Shown here: positions 18,015 to 31,389 of the stretch, piece by piece | How the letters are laid out: each line of letters opens with the position of its first letter | Position numbering within the stretch: position 1 is the stretch's first letter | Source of the DNA: Kluyvera sichuanensis | GTDB lineage: Bacteria > Pseudomonadota > Gammaproteobacteria > Enterobacterales > Enterobacteriaceae | Assembly: GCF_014218705.1 (NCBI RefSeq) | Contig: NZ_JABBJF010000018.1 | Span: 33,287 to 97,286, forward strand | Length of the DNA stretch: 64,000 bases | Direction of reading: 5' to 3' | Notes under the pieces: generated by a model | Seen by the model: the letters and a program-made list of their open reading frames with translations, nothing else | Told to the model about the DNA's origin: nothing | Database searches by the model: none | Made by a program: the position numbers and the translations under genes

Positions 18015-18049
18015 AAAATGGCGTATTGTGAAAGCAATACGCCATTTTT
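18015..18049 (+). terminator. crp transcription terminator
   Basis: A 14-bp stem, aaaatggcgtattg (18015-18028) and caatacgccatttt (18035-18048), has a six-base loop and T-rich 3' side. It begins 8 bp after the crp stop and ends just before yhfK. Confidence 0.9.
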
Positions 18050-18060
18050 GTTTTCCCCCT

Positions 18061-21416
<3,356 letters not shown>

Positions 21417-21430
21417 CGTCATGGCAACTA

Positions 21431-21994
21431 CTATCGCGTGAGGAAGTTTGCCAGTAGCGCGTGACCTTGCTCACTGAGAATACTTTCCGGGTGGAACTGC
21501 ACCCCTTCCAGATCCCATTCACGATGGCGGATACCCATAATCTCCCCCGTTTCACTGCGGGCCGTCACCTCAAAGCAGTCGGGCAGCGTCGCCGGATCGA
21601 TCAGCAACGAGTGGTAGCGCGTTACGGTGAGCGGATTATTCAGGCCGCGGAACACGCCCTGCTGCTGATGGGTAATCGGGGAGGTTTTGCCGTGCATCAC
21701 TTTTTCGGCACGAACAATTCGCGCACCGAATGCCTGAGCAATAGCCTGATGGCCTAAGCAGACGCCAAGCAGCGGCGTTTTACCGGCGTAGCGGCGAATA
21801 ACATCGAGAGAGATACCGGCGTCATCCGGCGTGCAGGGACCAGGGGAGATAACAATTTTGTCCGGCGCAAGCGTATCGATATCATCGAGAGTGATGTCGT
21901 CATTACGTTTGACCGTCACGCTGGCCCCTAACTCACAGAAGTACTGGTAGAGGTTCCAGGTAAAGGAATCGTAGTTATCAATCAGCAGAATCAT
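21431..21994 (-). CDS. pabA: PabA, aminodeoxychorismate synthase glutaminase subunit
   Basis: A 187-residue class I glutamine amidotransferase. The nucleophile Cys is in [17 protein letters not shown] near residue 79, and the His-x-Glu of [11 protein letters not shown] lies near the C-terminus. It supplies ammonia to PabB to make 4-amino-4-deoxychorismate for folate. In K-12 fic and yhfG precede pabA; here ppiA is only 95 bp away. Confidence 0.97.
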   Translation of the reverse strand: MILLIDNYDSFTWNLYQYFCELGASVTVKRNDDITLDDIDTLAPDKIVISPGPCTPDDAGISLDVIRRYAGKTPLLGVCLGHQAIAQAFGARIVRAEKVMHGKTSPITHQQQGVFRGLNNPLTVTRYHSLLIDPATLPDCFEVTARSETGEIMGIRHREWDLEGVQFHPESILSEQGHALLANFLTR

Positions 21995-22053
21995 GGCGGC
22001 TCCGGTCTTTCAATCAGCCGCCATTCTACCGGGTGCTTACCACTTTAGCGACT

Positions 22054-22082
22054 GGGCGGCAGCCTCATGCCAGATGCCGCCC
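22054..22082 (-). terminator. Hairpin downstream of ppiA
   Basis: An 8-bp GC-rich stem, gggcggca and tgccgccc, begins 7 bp after the ppiA stop on the minus strand. It lacks a clear T-run, so it is a weak or REP-like terminator. Confidence 0.4.
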
Positions 22083-22089
22083 CGTGCAA

Positions 22090-22707
<618 letters not shown>

Positions 22708-22803
22708 CTAAAGAGGGATAGCCCCTCAGGCCAGTGCTTTACTTAAGTTTACGCGACTGAAACGGTTAATAATAATCAGGCTAAGAAAACACTCAATTCA
22801 TTA

Positions 22804-22819
22804 TGTGATCATGATCACA
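22804..22819. promoter_or_regulatory. Perfect CRP-binding palindrome between ppiA and tsgA
   Basis: The sequence tgtga-tcatga-tcaca is a full ten-of-ten match to TGTGA-N6-TCACA and is fully palindromic. It is about 140 bp upstream of ppiA and 120 bp upstream of tsgA. E. coli ppiA is known to be CRP-controlled. Confidence 0.85.
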
Positions 22820-22940
22820 TTGAAAAATGTAATAAAGAAAGTTTTGCGTAATAAAACTATGAATGCATCACGTCAATGACTAAAATCTGCTCGCTCAGCG
22901 CAGAGTCAACGCGCTTTACACAACTATTCACAGGCCAGTC

Positions 22941-24122
22941 ATGACTAACAGCAACCGTACCAAGCTCACATGGATCAGCTTTTTCTCCTACGCCCTTACC
23001 GGCGCGTTGGTAATTGTCACCGGGATGGTGATGGGAAATATCGCCGATTACTTTAATCTGCCCGTTTCCAGCATGAGTAACACCTTTACCTTCCTGAACG
23101 CAGGGATCCTGATCTCTATCTTCCTCAATGCCTGGCTGATGGAAATTGTGCCGCTGAAAACTCAGCTGCGCTTCGGCTTTATTTTGATGGTGCTGGCGGT
23201 TATCGGGCTGATGACCAGCCATAGCCTGGCGCTGTTCTCCGCGGCGATGTTCGTGCTTGGCCTGGTCAGCGGGATCACCATGTCGATTGGTACCTTCCTG
23301 ATCACCCATATGTATGAAGGTCGTCAGCGCGGTGCACGTCTGCTGTTTACCGACTCCTTCTTCAGCATGGCCGGGATGATCTTCCCGATGCTCGCCGCCT
23401 GGCTGCTGGCGCGCACCATCGAGTGGTACTGGGTTTACGCCTGCATCGGCCTCATCTATGTTGCCATCTTCGTGCTGACCCTGGGTTGTGAATTCCCGGT
23501 TCTGGGTAAAAAAGCGCAAACCAGCGACCAGCCGGTGGTGAAAGAGAAATGGGGCATCGGCGTGCTGTTCCTGTCCATCGCTGCACTGTGCTACATCCTG
23601 GGCCAGCTGGGCTTCATCTCCTGGGTACCGGAATACGCCAAAGGTCTGGGCATGAGCCTGAACGACGCGGGCCAGTTGGTGAGTGATTTCTGGATGTCCT
23701 ATATGTTCGGTATGTGGGCCTTCAGCTTCATTCTGCGCTTCTTCGACCTGCAGCGTATCCTGACCGTTCTGGCCGGTATCGCCACCGTGATGATGTACCT
23801 GTTCAACCATGGTGAGCCGCAGCACCTGGTCTGGTTTATTCTGACTCTCGGCTTCTTCTCCAGCGCTATCTATACCTCCATCATTACGCTGGGTTCGCTG
23901 CAGACTAAAATCGCCTCACCAAAACTGGTTAACTTTGTCCTGACCTGCGGCACCATCGGTACCATGCTGACCTTCGTTGTCACTGGCCCTATCGTTGCCC
24001 ATAGCGGCCCGCTGGCGGCGCTGACGACGGCAAACGGTCTGTACGCCGTGGTGTTCGTGATGTGTCTTGTTCTGGGCTTTGTGAGCCGCCATCGCCAGCA
24101 TGCGGCGAGCGCCTCTCATTAA
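22941..24122 (+). CDS. tsgA: TsgA, major facilitator superfamily membrane protein
   Basis: A 393-residue, 12-segment MFS transporter of the expected length. It sits between ppiA and nirB as in E. coli and Salmonella. The substrate is not known; in Salmonella it was reported as selenite-responsive. The start [20 protein letters not shown] has ggccagtc upstream, a weak ribosome binding site. Confidence 0.94.
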   Translation: MTNSNRTKLTWISFFSYALTGALVIVTGMVMGNIADYFNLPVSSMSNTFTFLNAGILISIFLNAWLMEIVPLKTQLRFGFILMVLAVIGLMTSHSLALFSAAMFVLGLVSGITMSIGTFLITHMYEGRQRGARLLFTDSFFSMAGMIFPMLAAWLLARTIEWYWVYACIGLIYVAIFVLTLGCEFPVLGKKAQTSDQPVVKEKWGIGVLFLSIAALCYILGQLGFISWVPEYAKGLGMSLNDAGQLVSDFWMSYMFGMWAFSFILRFFDLQRILTVLAGIATVMMYLFNHGEPQHLVWFILTLGFFSSAIYTSIITLGSLQTKIASPKLVNFVLTCGTIGTMLTFVVTGPIVAHSGPLAALTTANGLYAVVFVMCLVLGFVSRHRQHAASASH

Positions 24123-24146
24123 TATCGGTTAGCCCGGTGTGATATT

Positions 24147-24189
24147 CCGTTCACTTTACGTTCTGTTGAACATGACGTGAAGTGAACGG
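24147..24189 (+). terminator. Hairpin downstream of tsgA
   Basis: A 10-bp perfect stem ccgttcactt (24147-24156) and aagtgaacgg (24180-24189), extended by acgt pairing inside, lies 25 bp after tsgA. It is followed by a run of eight C instead of T, so termination without Rho is uncertain. Confidence 0.5.
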
Positions 24190-24334
24190 CCCCCCCCTCA
24201 GCGCTCACAAACATGACGTATTCTCCAACTTCTCTCTCCCCCGCCGTTTTTTCACTCTTTTCGCTCAAAAAACAAACAGCAAATAAAGTTGAGTATTTTC
24301 CGCAACTTACAAAACCACTTAAAAATCATAACCC

Positions 24335-24350
24335 TACTCATTAAGGGGTA
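24335..24350 (+). promoter_or_regulatory. NarL/NarP 7-2-7 site of the nirB promoter
   Basis: Two inverted heptamers, tactcat and aggggta, are separated by two bases. The centre is 28 bp upstream of the FNR site centre, matching the -69.5 and -41.5 arrangement of E. coli nirB. Nitrate- or nitrite-activated NarL/NarP would bind here. Confidence 0.8.
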
Positions 24351-24363
24351 GGTAAAGGCTAAA

Positions 24364-24377
24364 TTGATTTGTATCAA
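24364..24377 (+). promoter_or_regulatory. FNR site of the nirB promoter
   Basis: The sequence ttgat-ttgt-atcaa is a perfect FNR consensus. It lies 59 bp before the nirB start codon, so transcription should begin near 24412. The remaining part of the 313-bp gap holds the tsgA hairpin and the NarL site; no further gene is visible. Confidence 0.88.
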
Positions 24378-24435
24378 TAATCCCAATAGCTGAATCGTTA
24401 AGGTAGGCAGTATTAGAATAGAAATCGAGGCAAAA

Positions 24436-26979
24436 ATGAGCAAAGTCAGACTCGCAATTATCGGTAACGGCATGGTCGGCCACCGCTTTATCGAGGATCT
24501 TCTCGATAAGTCCGACGCAAGCCAGTTCGATATCACCGTCTTCTGTGAAGAACCGCGCATCGCCTACGACCGCGTGCACCTCTCCTCCTACTTCTCCCAC
24601 CACACGGCAGAAGAGCTGTCGCTGGTGCGCGAAGGCTTCTATGAGAAGCACGGCGTAAAGGTACTGGTCGGCGAACGCGCTATCACCATCAACCGTAAAG
24701 AGAAGGTGATTCACTCCAGCGCAGGCCGTACCGTCTTTTATGACAAGCTGATTATGGCGACCGGCTCCTATCCGTGGATCCCGCCAATCAAAGGGTCTGA
24801 AACTCAGGACTGCTTCGTTTACCGTACGATTGAAGATCTGAACGCCATTGAAGCCTGTGCCCGCCGTAGCAAACGCGGTGCGGTAGTCGGCGGCGGCCTG
24901 CTCGGCCTCGAAGCAGCCGGCGCGCTGAAAAACCTCGGCGTGGAAACCCACGTGATTGAATTCGCCCCAATGCTGATGGCTGAACAGCTCGATCAGATGG
25001 GCGGCGAGCAGCTCAAGCGTAAAATCGAAAGCATGGGTGTGAAAGTTCACACCAGCAAAAACACCAAAGAGATTGTTCAGGAAGGCGAAAACGGCCGTAA
25101 GACCATGCGCTTTGCCGACGGCAGCCAGCTGGAAATCGACTTCATCGTCTTCTCTACCGGTATTCGTCCACGCGACAAACTGGCCACCCAGTGCGGCCTG
25201 GAAGTCGGCCAGCGCGGCGGTATCCTGATTAATGACAGCTGCCAGACCTCTGACCCGGATATCTACGCTATCGGCGAATGCGCCAGCTGGAAAAACCGCG
25301 TCTACGGCCTGGTCGCACCGGGTTACAAAATGGCGCAGGTCGCCGTTGACCATATCCTCGGTACGCCAAACGCCTTCCAGGGCGCGGACATGAGCGCCAA
25401 GCTGAAGCTGCTGGGTGTAGACGTCGGTGGTATCGGCGATGCCCACGGCCGTACGCCAGGCGCACGCAGCTACGTCTACCTCGACGAAAGCAAAGAAGTC
25501 TACAAACGCCTGATCGTGAGCGAAGACAACAAAACCCTGCTCGGGGCGGTACTGGTTGGCGATACCAGCGACTACGGCAACCTGCTGCAGCTGGCGCTGA
25601 ACGCCATCGAACTGCCAGAAAACCCAGATTCACTGATCCTGCCAGCACACGCCAGCAGTGGTAAACCGTCTATCGGCGTCGATAAACTGCCGGACAGCGC
25701 GCAGATTTGTTCCTGTTTTGACGTCTCTAAAGGCGACCTGATCGCCGCCATCAACAAAGGCTGCCACACCGTTGCAGCCCTGAAAGCCGAAACCAAAGCC
25801 GGCACCGGCTGCGGCGGCTGTATTCCGTTGGTCACCCAGGTGCTGAACGCCGAGCTGGCGAAACAGGGTATCGAAGTGAACCACAGCCTGTGTGAACACT
25901 TCGCCTTTACCCGTCAGGAGCTGTATCACCTGATCCGCGTTGAAGGCATTAAAACCTTCGACGAGCTGCTGGCAAAATACGGCAAAGGCTACGGCTGCGA
26001 AGTCTGTAAACCCACCGTCGGTTCTCTGCTGGCCTCCTGCTGGAACGAATACATCCTCAAGCCGCAGCATACGCCGCTGCAGGACACTAACGACAACTTC
26101 CTGGCGAACATCCAGAAAGACGGTACCTACTCCGTTATCCCACGTTCTGCGGGCGGTGAAATCACTCCGGAAGGTCTGGTTGCCGTTGGCCGTATCGCAC
26201 GTGAATTTAACCTGTACACCAAAATCACCGGTTCCCAGCGTATCGGCCTGTTCGGTGCGCAGAAAGATGACCTGCCGGAAATCTGGCGCCAGCTGATTGA
26301 AGCAGGCTTCGAAACCGGTCATGCCTATGCCAAAGCGCTGCGTATGGCGAAAACCTGCGTAGGCAGCACCTGGTGCCGTTATGGCGTCGGCGATAGCGTA
26401 GGCTTCGGCGTCGAGCTGGAAAACCGCTACAAGGGCATTCGTACGCCGCACAAGATGAAGTTTGGTGTCTCTGGCTGTACCCGTGAGTGTGCGGAAGCTC
26501 AGGGCAAGGACGTAGGTATTATCGCCACCGAGAAAGGCTGGAACCTCTACGTTTGTGGTAACGGCGGGATGAAGCCGCGCCATGCAGACCTGCTGGCCGC
26601 TGACCTCGACCGCGAAACACTGGTGAAATACCTCGACCGCTTCATGATGTTCTACATCCGCACCGCCGATAAGCTGACCCGTACCGCGCCGTGGCTGGAT
26701 AACCTGGAAGGCGGTATCGACTACCTGCGTTCGGTTATCATCGACGACAAGCTGGGGCTGAATCAGCACCTGGAAGAAGAGATCGCCCGTCTGCGCGAAG
26801 CGTTTGCCTGTGAATGGACCGAGACCGTAAACGACCCGGCCGCTCAGGTACGCTTCAAACACTTTATCAACAGCGAACAGCGTGACCCGAACGTTCAGGT
26901 CGTGGCCGAGCGTGCTCAGCACCGTCCTGCGACACCGTATGAACGTATTCCGGTAACTCTGGTGGAGGAAAACGCATGA
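24436..26979 (+). CDS. nirB: NirB, NADH-dependent nitrite reductase large subunit
   Basis: An 847-residue cytoplasmic enzyme that reduces nitrite to ammonia with NADH. In order: an FAD-binding fold (IIGNGMVGHRF near the start), an NADH-binding fold (GGGLLGLEAAGAL, about 153-165), a [2Fe-2S] BFD-like domain (CSCFDVSKGD and CGGC, about 420-460), then the sulfite/nitrite reductase domain with TCVGSTWCRYG and GCTRECAEAQ holding the [4Fe-4S]-siroheme cysteines. It overlaps nirD by 4 bp. Confidence 0.98.
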   Translation: MSKVRLAIIGNGMVGHRFIEDLLDKSDASQFDITVFCEEPRIAYDRVHLSSYFSHHTAEELSLVREGFYEKHGVKVLVGERAITINRKEKVIHSSAGRTVFYDKLIMATGSYPWIPPIKGSETQDCFVYRTIEDLNAIEACARRSKRGAVVGGGLLGLEAAGALKNLGVETHVIEFAPMLMAEQLDQMGGEQLKRKIESMGVKVHTSKNTKEIVQEGENGRKTMRFADGSQLEIDFIVFSTGIRPRDKLATQCGLEVGQRGGILINDSCQTSDPDIYAIGECASWKNRVYGLVAPGYKMAQVAVDHILGTPNAFQGADMSAKLKLLGVDVGGIGDAHGRTPGARSYVYLDESKEVYKRLIVSEDNKTLLGAVLVGDTSDYGNLLQLALNAIELPENPDSLILPAHASSGKPSIGVDKLPDSAQICSCFDVSKGDLIAAINKGCHTVAALKAETKAGTGCGGCIPLVTQVLNAELAKQGIEVNHSLCEHFAFTRQELYHLIRVEGIKTFDELLAKYGKGYGCEVCKPTVGSLLASCWNEYILKPQHTPLQDTNDNFLANIQKDGTYSVIPRSAGGEITPEGLVAVGRIAREFNLYTKITGSQRIGLFGAQKDDLPEIWRQLIEAGFETGHAYAKALRMAKTCVGSTWCRYGVGDSVGFGVELENRYKGIRTPHKMKFGVSGCTRECAEAQGKDVGIIATEKGWNLYVCGNGGMKPRHADLLAADLDRETLVKYLDRFMMFYIRTADKLTRTAPWLDNLEGGIDYLRSVIIDDKLGLNQHLEEEIARLREAFACEWTETVNDPAAQVRFKHFINSEQRDPNVQVVAERAQHRPATPYERIPVTLVEENA

Positions 26980-27302
26980 GCCAGTGGGTAAATATCTGCA
27001 AAATTGACGCGATTCTGCCAGCAACAGGCGTCTGTGCACTGCTGGGTAACCAGCAGGTTGCCGTGTTCCGTCCGTATGCCGACAATCAGGTCTTCGCCAT
27101 CAGCAACATCGACCCGTTCTTTGAGTCGAGCGTGCTGTCGCGCGGCCTGATTGCTGAACATCAGGGCGAACTGTGGGTGGCAAGTCCGCTGAAAAAACAG
27201 CGCTTCCGCCTGCGTGACGGCCTGTGCATGGAAGACGAGAGTCACTCCATTCCACACTATGAAGTTCGCGTTAAAGATGGCCAGGTGCAGCTGAAAGCCT
27301 GA
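26976..27302 (+). CDS. nirD: NirD, nitrite reductase small subunit
   Basis: A 108-residue Rieske-like protein without the iron-binding ligands, as usual for NirD. It joins NirB in the cytoplasmic reductase. Its start overlaps the nirB stop (ATGA). No nirC follows it, in contrast with the K-12 nirBDC-cysG order. Confidence 0.96.
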   Translation: MSQWVNICKIDAILPATGVCALLGNQQVAVFRPYADNQVFAISNIDPFFESSVLSRGLIAEHQGELWVASPLKKQRFRLRDGLCMEDESHSIPHYEVRVKDGQVQLKA

Positions 27303-27312
27303 TCGTTTTGGG

Positions 27313-27395
27313 CATAAGTAATATTAAAAACTTATGACCTCAAAGGGGTAACAGCGGGAAAAATCGTATATTCCATACGATAACTGCTGTTATCC
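27313..27395 (+). promoter_or_regulatory. Hairpins in the nirD-cysG gap
   Basis: First, cataagt (27313-27319) pairs with acttatg (27330-27336). Second, a nested structure: outer gggtaacagc (27346-27355) pairs with gctgttatcc (27386-27395) with one G-T pair, and inner atcgtat (27363-27369) pairs with atacgat (27375-27381) over a five-base loop. It may be an attenuator, a processing site, or part of the cysG promoter region. Confidence 0.5.
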
Positions 27396-27445
27396 TTACC
27401 CGCATTATTCATCCCCCGCATTTATCTATTCCGTGAGGTTGCCCC

Positions 27446-28819
27446 TTGGATCACTTACCTATCTTTTGCCAACTGCGCGAGCGCGACTGTTTGCTGGTCG
27501 GCGGCGGTGATGTTGCCGAGCGCAAAGCGCGTCTGCTGCTGGACGCGGGCGCTCGCTTGACGGTAAACGCACGGGATTACGTTCCGCAGTTCCACGTCTG
27601 GGCGGAGGCGGGCATGTTGACACTGGTGCAGGGTGATTTCCAACCCGCGCTGCTCGACCCATGCTGGCTGGCAATTGCCGCCACCGATGATGACGTGGTG
27701 AACCAGCAGGTCAGCGATGCGGCCGAAGCGCGGCGTATCTTCTGCAACGTGGTCGATGCGCCGAAAGCGGCGAGCTTTATCATGCCGTCGATTATCGACC
27801 GCTCACCGCTGATGGTCGCCGTCTCTTCCGGCGGCACCTCACCGGTGCTGGCACGTCTGCTGCGCGAGAAGCTGGAAGCGCTGCTGCCGCAGCATCTGGG
27901 ACAGGTTGCTGCCTATGCCGGGCAACTGCGCACGCGGGTGAAGAAGCAGTTTGCGACAATGGGTGAACGCCGTCGTTTCTGGGAAAAGCTGTTTGAGAAT
28001 GACCGCCTGGCGCAATCGCTGGCTAATCAGGATCAGCAGGCCATTGATGACACCACCGAACAGCTGCTGAACACGCCGCTGGATCACCGCGGCGAAGTGG
28101 TGCTGGTGGGTGCCGGTCCGGGGGATGCCGGGCTGCTGACGCTAAAAGGCCTGCAGCAAATCCAACAGGCAGACGTGGTGGTTTACGACCGCCTGGTCTC
28201 CGACGATATTATGAATCTGGTTCGCCGCGATGCGGACCGCGTATTCGTGGGTAAACGTGCGGGCTACCATTGCGTACCGCAGGAAGAGATTAACCAGATC
28301 CTGCTGCGTGAAGCCCAACAGGGTAAACGCGTGGTGCGTCTGAAAGGCGGTGACCCGTTTATCTTTGGCCGCGGTGGTGAAGAACTGGAAACCCTGTGCC
28401 ATGCCGGCATTCCCTTCTCCGTTGTACCCGGCATTACCGCCGCCTCTGGCTGTTCCGCCTACTCCGGCATTCCGCTGACCCACCGCGACTACGCCCAGAG
28501 CGTGCGTCTGGTTACCGGGCACCTGAAAACCGGCGGCGAACTGGACTGGGAAAATCTCGCGGCAGAAAAACAGACGCTGGTGTTTTACATGGGGCTGAAT
28601 CAGGCCGCTACCATCCAGCAAAAGCTGATTGAACACGGTATGCAGGCAGACATGCCGGTGGCTATCGTCGAGAACGGTACCGCAATTAACCAGCGGGTAG
28701 TGGACGGACAGTTGTCCCAGCTTGGCGAACTGGCTGAGCAAATGGCAAGCCCGGCGCTGATTATCGTCGGCCGCGTAGTGGGCCTGCGCGGCAAGCTGAA
28801 CTGGTTCTCAAACCATTAA
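27446..28819 (+). CDS. cysG: CysG, siroheme synthase
   Basis: A 457-residue trifunctional enzyme. Residues 1-200 are the precorrin-2 dehydrogenase/ferrochelatase part ([33 protein letters not shown]). The rest is uroporphyrinogen-III methyltransferase ([32 protein letters not shown]). It makes the siroheme needed by NirB and sulfite reductase. It starts with TTG, preceded by gtgagg; E. coli uses GTG at the same place. Confidence 0.97.
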   Translation: MDHLPIFCQLRERDCLLVGGGDVAERKARLLLDAGARLTVNARDYVPQFHVWAEAGMLTLVQGDFQPALLDPCWLAIAATDDDVVNQQVSDAAEARRIFCNVVDAPKAASFIMPSIIDRSPLMVAVSSGGTSPVLARLLREKLEALLPQHLGQVAAYAGQLRTRVKKQFATMGERRRFWEKLFENDRLAQSLANQDQQAIDDTTEQLLNTPLDHRGEVVLVGAGPGDAGLLTLKGLQQIQQADVVVYDRLVSDDIMNLVRRDADRVFVGKRAGYHCVPQEEINQILLREAQQGKRVVRLKGGDPFIFGRGGEELETLCHAGIPFSVVPGITAASGCSAYSGIPLTHRDYAQSVRLVTGHLKTGGELDWENLAAEKQTLVFYMGLNQAATIQQKLIEHGMQADMPVAIVENGTAINQRVVDGQLSQLGELAEQMASPALIIVGRVVGLRGKLNWFSNH

Positions 28820-28837
28820 CGGGTAATCTCACAGACA

Positions 28838-28868
28838 TAAAAAAAACCGGGATCATCCCGGTTTTTTT
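28838..28868. terminator. Bidirectional terminator between cysG and trpS
   Basis: The stem accggga / tcccggt with a four-base loop is flanked by an A-run and a T-run, so it works on both strands of this convergent junction. Confidence 0.9.
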
Positions 28869-28879
28869 ATATCACGATC

Positions 28880-28911
28880 GTAGGTCGGATATGGCAGCGC
28901 CGCTATCCGGC
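28880..28911. repeat. Short REP unit downstream of trpS
   Basis: The palindrome gtaggtcggatatggcagcg followed by ccgctatccggc resembles the classical REP (PU) sequence rather than the gtagcccgg type found elsewhere here. It lies between the trpS stop and the shared terminator. Confidence 0.6.
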
Positions 28912-28926
28912 AATCAGTACCGTTTC

Positions 28927-29931
28927 TTACGGCTTAGCCACAAAACCAATCGCGTCGTACACCGCTTTCAGCGTTTGTGAAGCACGCGCGCTGGCTTTAT
29001 CGGCCCCGTCTTTCATGATCTTCTGCAGGAACGCTTCGTCGTTGCGGAAGCGGTTATAACGCTCCTGCAGCTCGGTCAGCATACCGGAAACCGCTTCTGC
29101 CACTTCGCCCTTCAGATGGCCATACATCTTGCCTTCAAAGTGTTTTTCCAGCTCTGGAATGCTCTGACCGGTCACGCCGGAGAGGATATCCAGCAGGTTA
29201 GAGACGCCCGCTTTCTCTTTCAGATCGTAACGGATAACAGGTGGCTCTTCGGAGTCGGTCATCGCGCGTTTGATCTTCTTGACCACGGATTTCGGGTCTT
29301 CCAGCAGGCCAATCACGTTGTTGCGGTTATCGTCTGACTTGGACATCTTCTTCGTCGGCTCGAGCAGCGACATCACGCGCGCACCAGACTTAGGAATAAA
29401 CGGCTCAGGCACTTTGAACACGTCGCCATAAATGGCGTTAAAACGCTGGGCAATATCGCGGCTCAGCTCAAGGTGCTGCTTCTGATCTTCGCCTACCGGC
29501 ACCTGATTGGTCTGATACAGCAGAATGTCTGCCGCCATCAGCACCGGGTAGTCAAACAGACCAGCGTTGATGTTTTCCGCGTAGCGGGCGGATTTATCCT
29601 TGAACTGGGTCATGCGGCTCAGCTCGCCGAAATAGGTGTAGCAGTTCAGCGCCCAGCCCAGCTGTGCGTGTTCCGGCACGTGAGACTGTACGAAGATGGT
29701 GCTTTTTTCCGGGTCGATGCCGCAGGCCAGATACAGTGCCAGCGTGTCGAGCGTCGCCTTACGCAGCGCCTGCGGGTCCTGACGGACGGTAATCGCATGC
29801 TGGTCGACGATACAGTAGATGCAGTGATAGTCGTCCTGCATGTTGACCCACTGACGCAGTGCACCCATGTAGTTACCGATGGTCAGTTCACCTGACGGCT
29901 GTGCGCCGCTAAATACGATGGGCTTAGTCAT
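28927..29931 (-). CDS. trpS: TrpS, tryptophanyl-tRNA synthetase
   Basis: A 334-residue class I synthetase. The HIGH-equivalent motif is in [17 protein letters not shown] and the KMSKS loop is KKMSKSDDN. The ATG at 29931 overlaps the end of gph by 8 bp and gives the family start [14 protein letters not shown]; a longer in-frame reading into gph is discarded. It is the last gene of the aroK-to-trpS group. Confidence 0.98.
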   Translation of the reverse strand: MTKPIVFSGAQPSGELTIGNYMGALRQWVNMQDDYHCIYCIVDQHAITVRQDPQALRKATLDTLALYLACGIDPEKSTIFVQSHVPEHAQLGWALNCYTYFGELSRMTQFKDKSARYAENINAGLFDYPVLMAADILLYQTNQVPVGEDQKQHLELSRDIAQRFNAIYGDVFKVPEPFIPKSGARVMSLLEPTKKMSKSDDNRNNVIGLLEDPKSVVKKIKRAMTDSEEPPVIRYDLKEKAGVSNLLDILSGVTGQSIPELEKHFEGKMYGHLKGEVAEAVSGMLTELQERYNRFRNDEAFLQKIMKDGADKASARASQTLKAVYDAIGFVAKP

Positions 29932-30685
29932 GTTCTGATTCCTGATGTTCACTGTGCGCAAACCCGAGAGCGGGCAGCAGTTCATTAAAGTGGTCGAAGA
30001 TAATATCCGGCTCGCTGAGCGCGATGGCTTCGCCATAGTTATAGCCGTAGGTCAGGCCGACGGAGGCGCAGCCCGCCGCTTTAGCAGCTTGAATATCGTT
30101 ACGAGAGTCACCGACGAACAGCAGTGCTTCCGGCGCTAACGCCAGCTTCTCCGCCACTTTCAGCAGCGGTTCCGGATGCGGCTTTTTGTTCTGCACGTCA
30201 TCGCCACCAATCACTACCGCGAAGTAGTCAGCAATGCCCAAAGATTCGAGAATCGGGGCCACAAACGGCGTCGGCTTATTCGTCACTAGCGCCAGAGGTA
30301 GGCCGTTGGCGTGCAGTGCCGCTAGGGTATCAGCAACGTGAGGGAACAGGAAACTGCCCTCTTCAGCGAATTCGGCGTAGTAGCGATCGAACAGGCGGCG
30401 CAGCACGCGAAGCTGCTCGTCCTGAGGAATATCGTGGCTATCCACCGATGGTTTACCCTGAGCGGCACGCTGGCTCGCACGTTCCTGGCGGGCCCAGTTG
30501 AGGGCTCGTTCCATCAGAACATCGGCACCGTTACCAATCCAGGTGACGACCCTGTCTTCACCTGCAACCGGAAGCTCAAGCGCATAAAGCGCGCTATCAA
30601 CGGCGGCGGTCAGCCCCGGCGCGCTGTCTACCAGCGTGCCATCGAGGTCAAACGCGACGCCGCGAATGGTCTGCAATTTATCCAT
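29924..30685 (-). CDS. gph: Gph, phosphoglycolate phosphatase
   Basis: A 253-residue HAD phosphatase: motif [13 protein letters not shown], motif II VTNKPT, motif [17 protein letters not shown]. It removes 2-phosphoglycolate formed during repair of oxidised DNA ends. It overlaps rpe and trpS by 8 bp each, which implies translational coupling. Confidence 0.97.
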   Translation of the reverse strand: MDKLQTIRGVAFDLDGTLVDSAPGLTAAVDSALYALELPVAGEDRVVTWIGNGADVLMERALNWARQERASQRAAQGKPSVDSHDIPQDEQLRVLRRLFDRYYAEFAEEGSFLFPHVADTLAALHANGLPLALVTNKPTPFVAPILESLGIADYFAVVIGGDDVQNKKPHPEPLLKVAEKLALAPEALLFVGDSRNDIQAAKAAGCASVGLTYGYNYGEAIALSEPDIIFDHFNELLPALGFAHSEHQESEHD

Positions 30686-31355
30686 GACTTACCTTTGCCA
30701 GTTCACTGCGCATTTCATCAATGACTTTTTTGTAGTCTGGTTGGTCAAAAATCGCCGAGCCGGCGACAAACATGTCCGCCCCTGCCGCAGCAATTTCGCT
30801 AATATTGTTCACCTTCACACCGCCATCCACTTCCAGACGAATGTCATAGCCGGACTCATCGATACGGCGACGCACTTCGCGCAGTTTATCGAGGGTGTGA
30901 GGGATAAAGGATTGGCCGCCAAAGCCCGGGTTAACCGACATCAGCAGGATAACGTCGAGCTTATCCATCACGTAGTCAAGGTAGGTCAGCGGAGTTGCCG
31001 GATTAAACACCAGGCCCGCTTTACAGCCGTGCTCTTTAATCAGCTGCAGCGTGCGGTCTACGTGTTCGGAAGCTTCGGGATGGAAAGTGATGATGCTGGC
31101 GCCTGCGGCGGCAAAATCCGGAACCAGACGGTCAACCGGCTTCACCATCAGGTGAACGTCGATTGGCGCGGTGATGCCGTAGTTACGCAGCGCTTTCAGC
31201 ACCATCGGGCCGATGGTCAGGTTCGGCACGTAATGGTTATCCATAACATCGAAATGAACCACATCCGCCCCGGCAGCCAGCGCGCGGGCAGTATCTTCGC
31301 CTAAACGGGCAAAATCGGCCGACAAAATTGAAGGGGCAATCAGGTACTGTTTCAT
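30678..31355 (-). CDS. rpe: Rpe, ribulose-phosphate 3-epimerase
   Basis: A 225-residue TIM-barrel enzyme of the pentose phosphate pathway. Characteristic segments are [29 protein letters not shown] and EVDGGV. The ATG at 31355 is preferred over one two codons upstream because it has gaggagat at good spacing and matches the family start [15 protein letters not shown]. It lies 34 bp after dam. Confidence 0.97.
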   Translation of the reverse strand: MKQYLIAPSILSADFARLGEDTARALAAGADVVHFDVMDNHYVPNLTIGPMVLKALRNYGITAPIDVHLMVKPVDRLVPDFAAAGASIITFHPEASEHVDRTLQLIKEHGCKAGLVFNPATPLTYLDYVMDKLDVILLMSVNPGFGGQSFIPHTLDKLREVRRRIDESGYDIRLEVDGGVKVNNISEIAAAGADMFVAGSAIFDQPDYKKVIDEMRSELAKVSHG

Positions 31356-31389
31356 CCACATCTCCTCAGAGCCTATCCATTAGGGTCTT

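Noticed and set aside
22857..23825. Open frame of 322 codons opposite tsgA
   Set aside because: His/Gln-rich composition typical of the reverse of membrane-protein codons.
25630..27039. Open frame of 469 codons on the minus strand opposite nirB
   Set aside because: Antisense shadow of a conserved enzyme; no recognisable domain.
27303..27445. Search for remains of nirC
   Set aside because: The gap is only 143 bp, and none of its frames resembles a formate/nitrite channel fragment; treated as absent rather than as a pseudogene.
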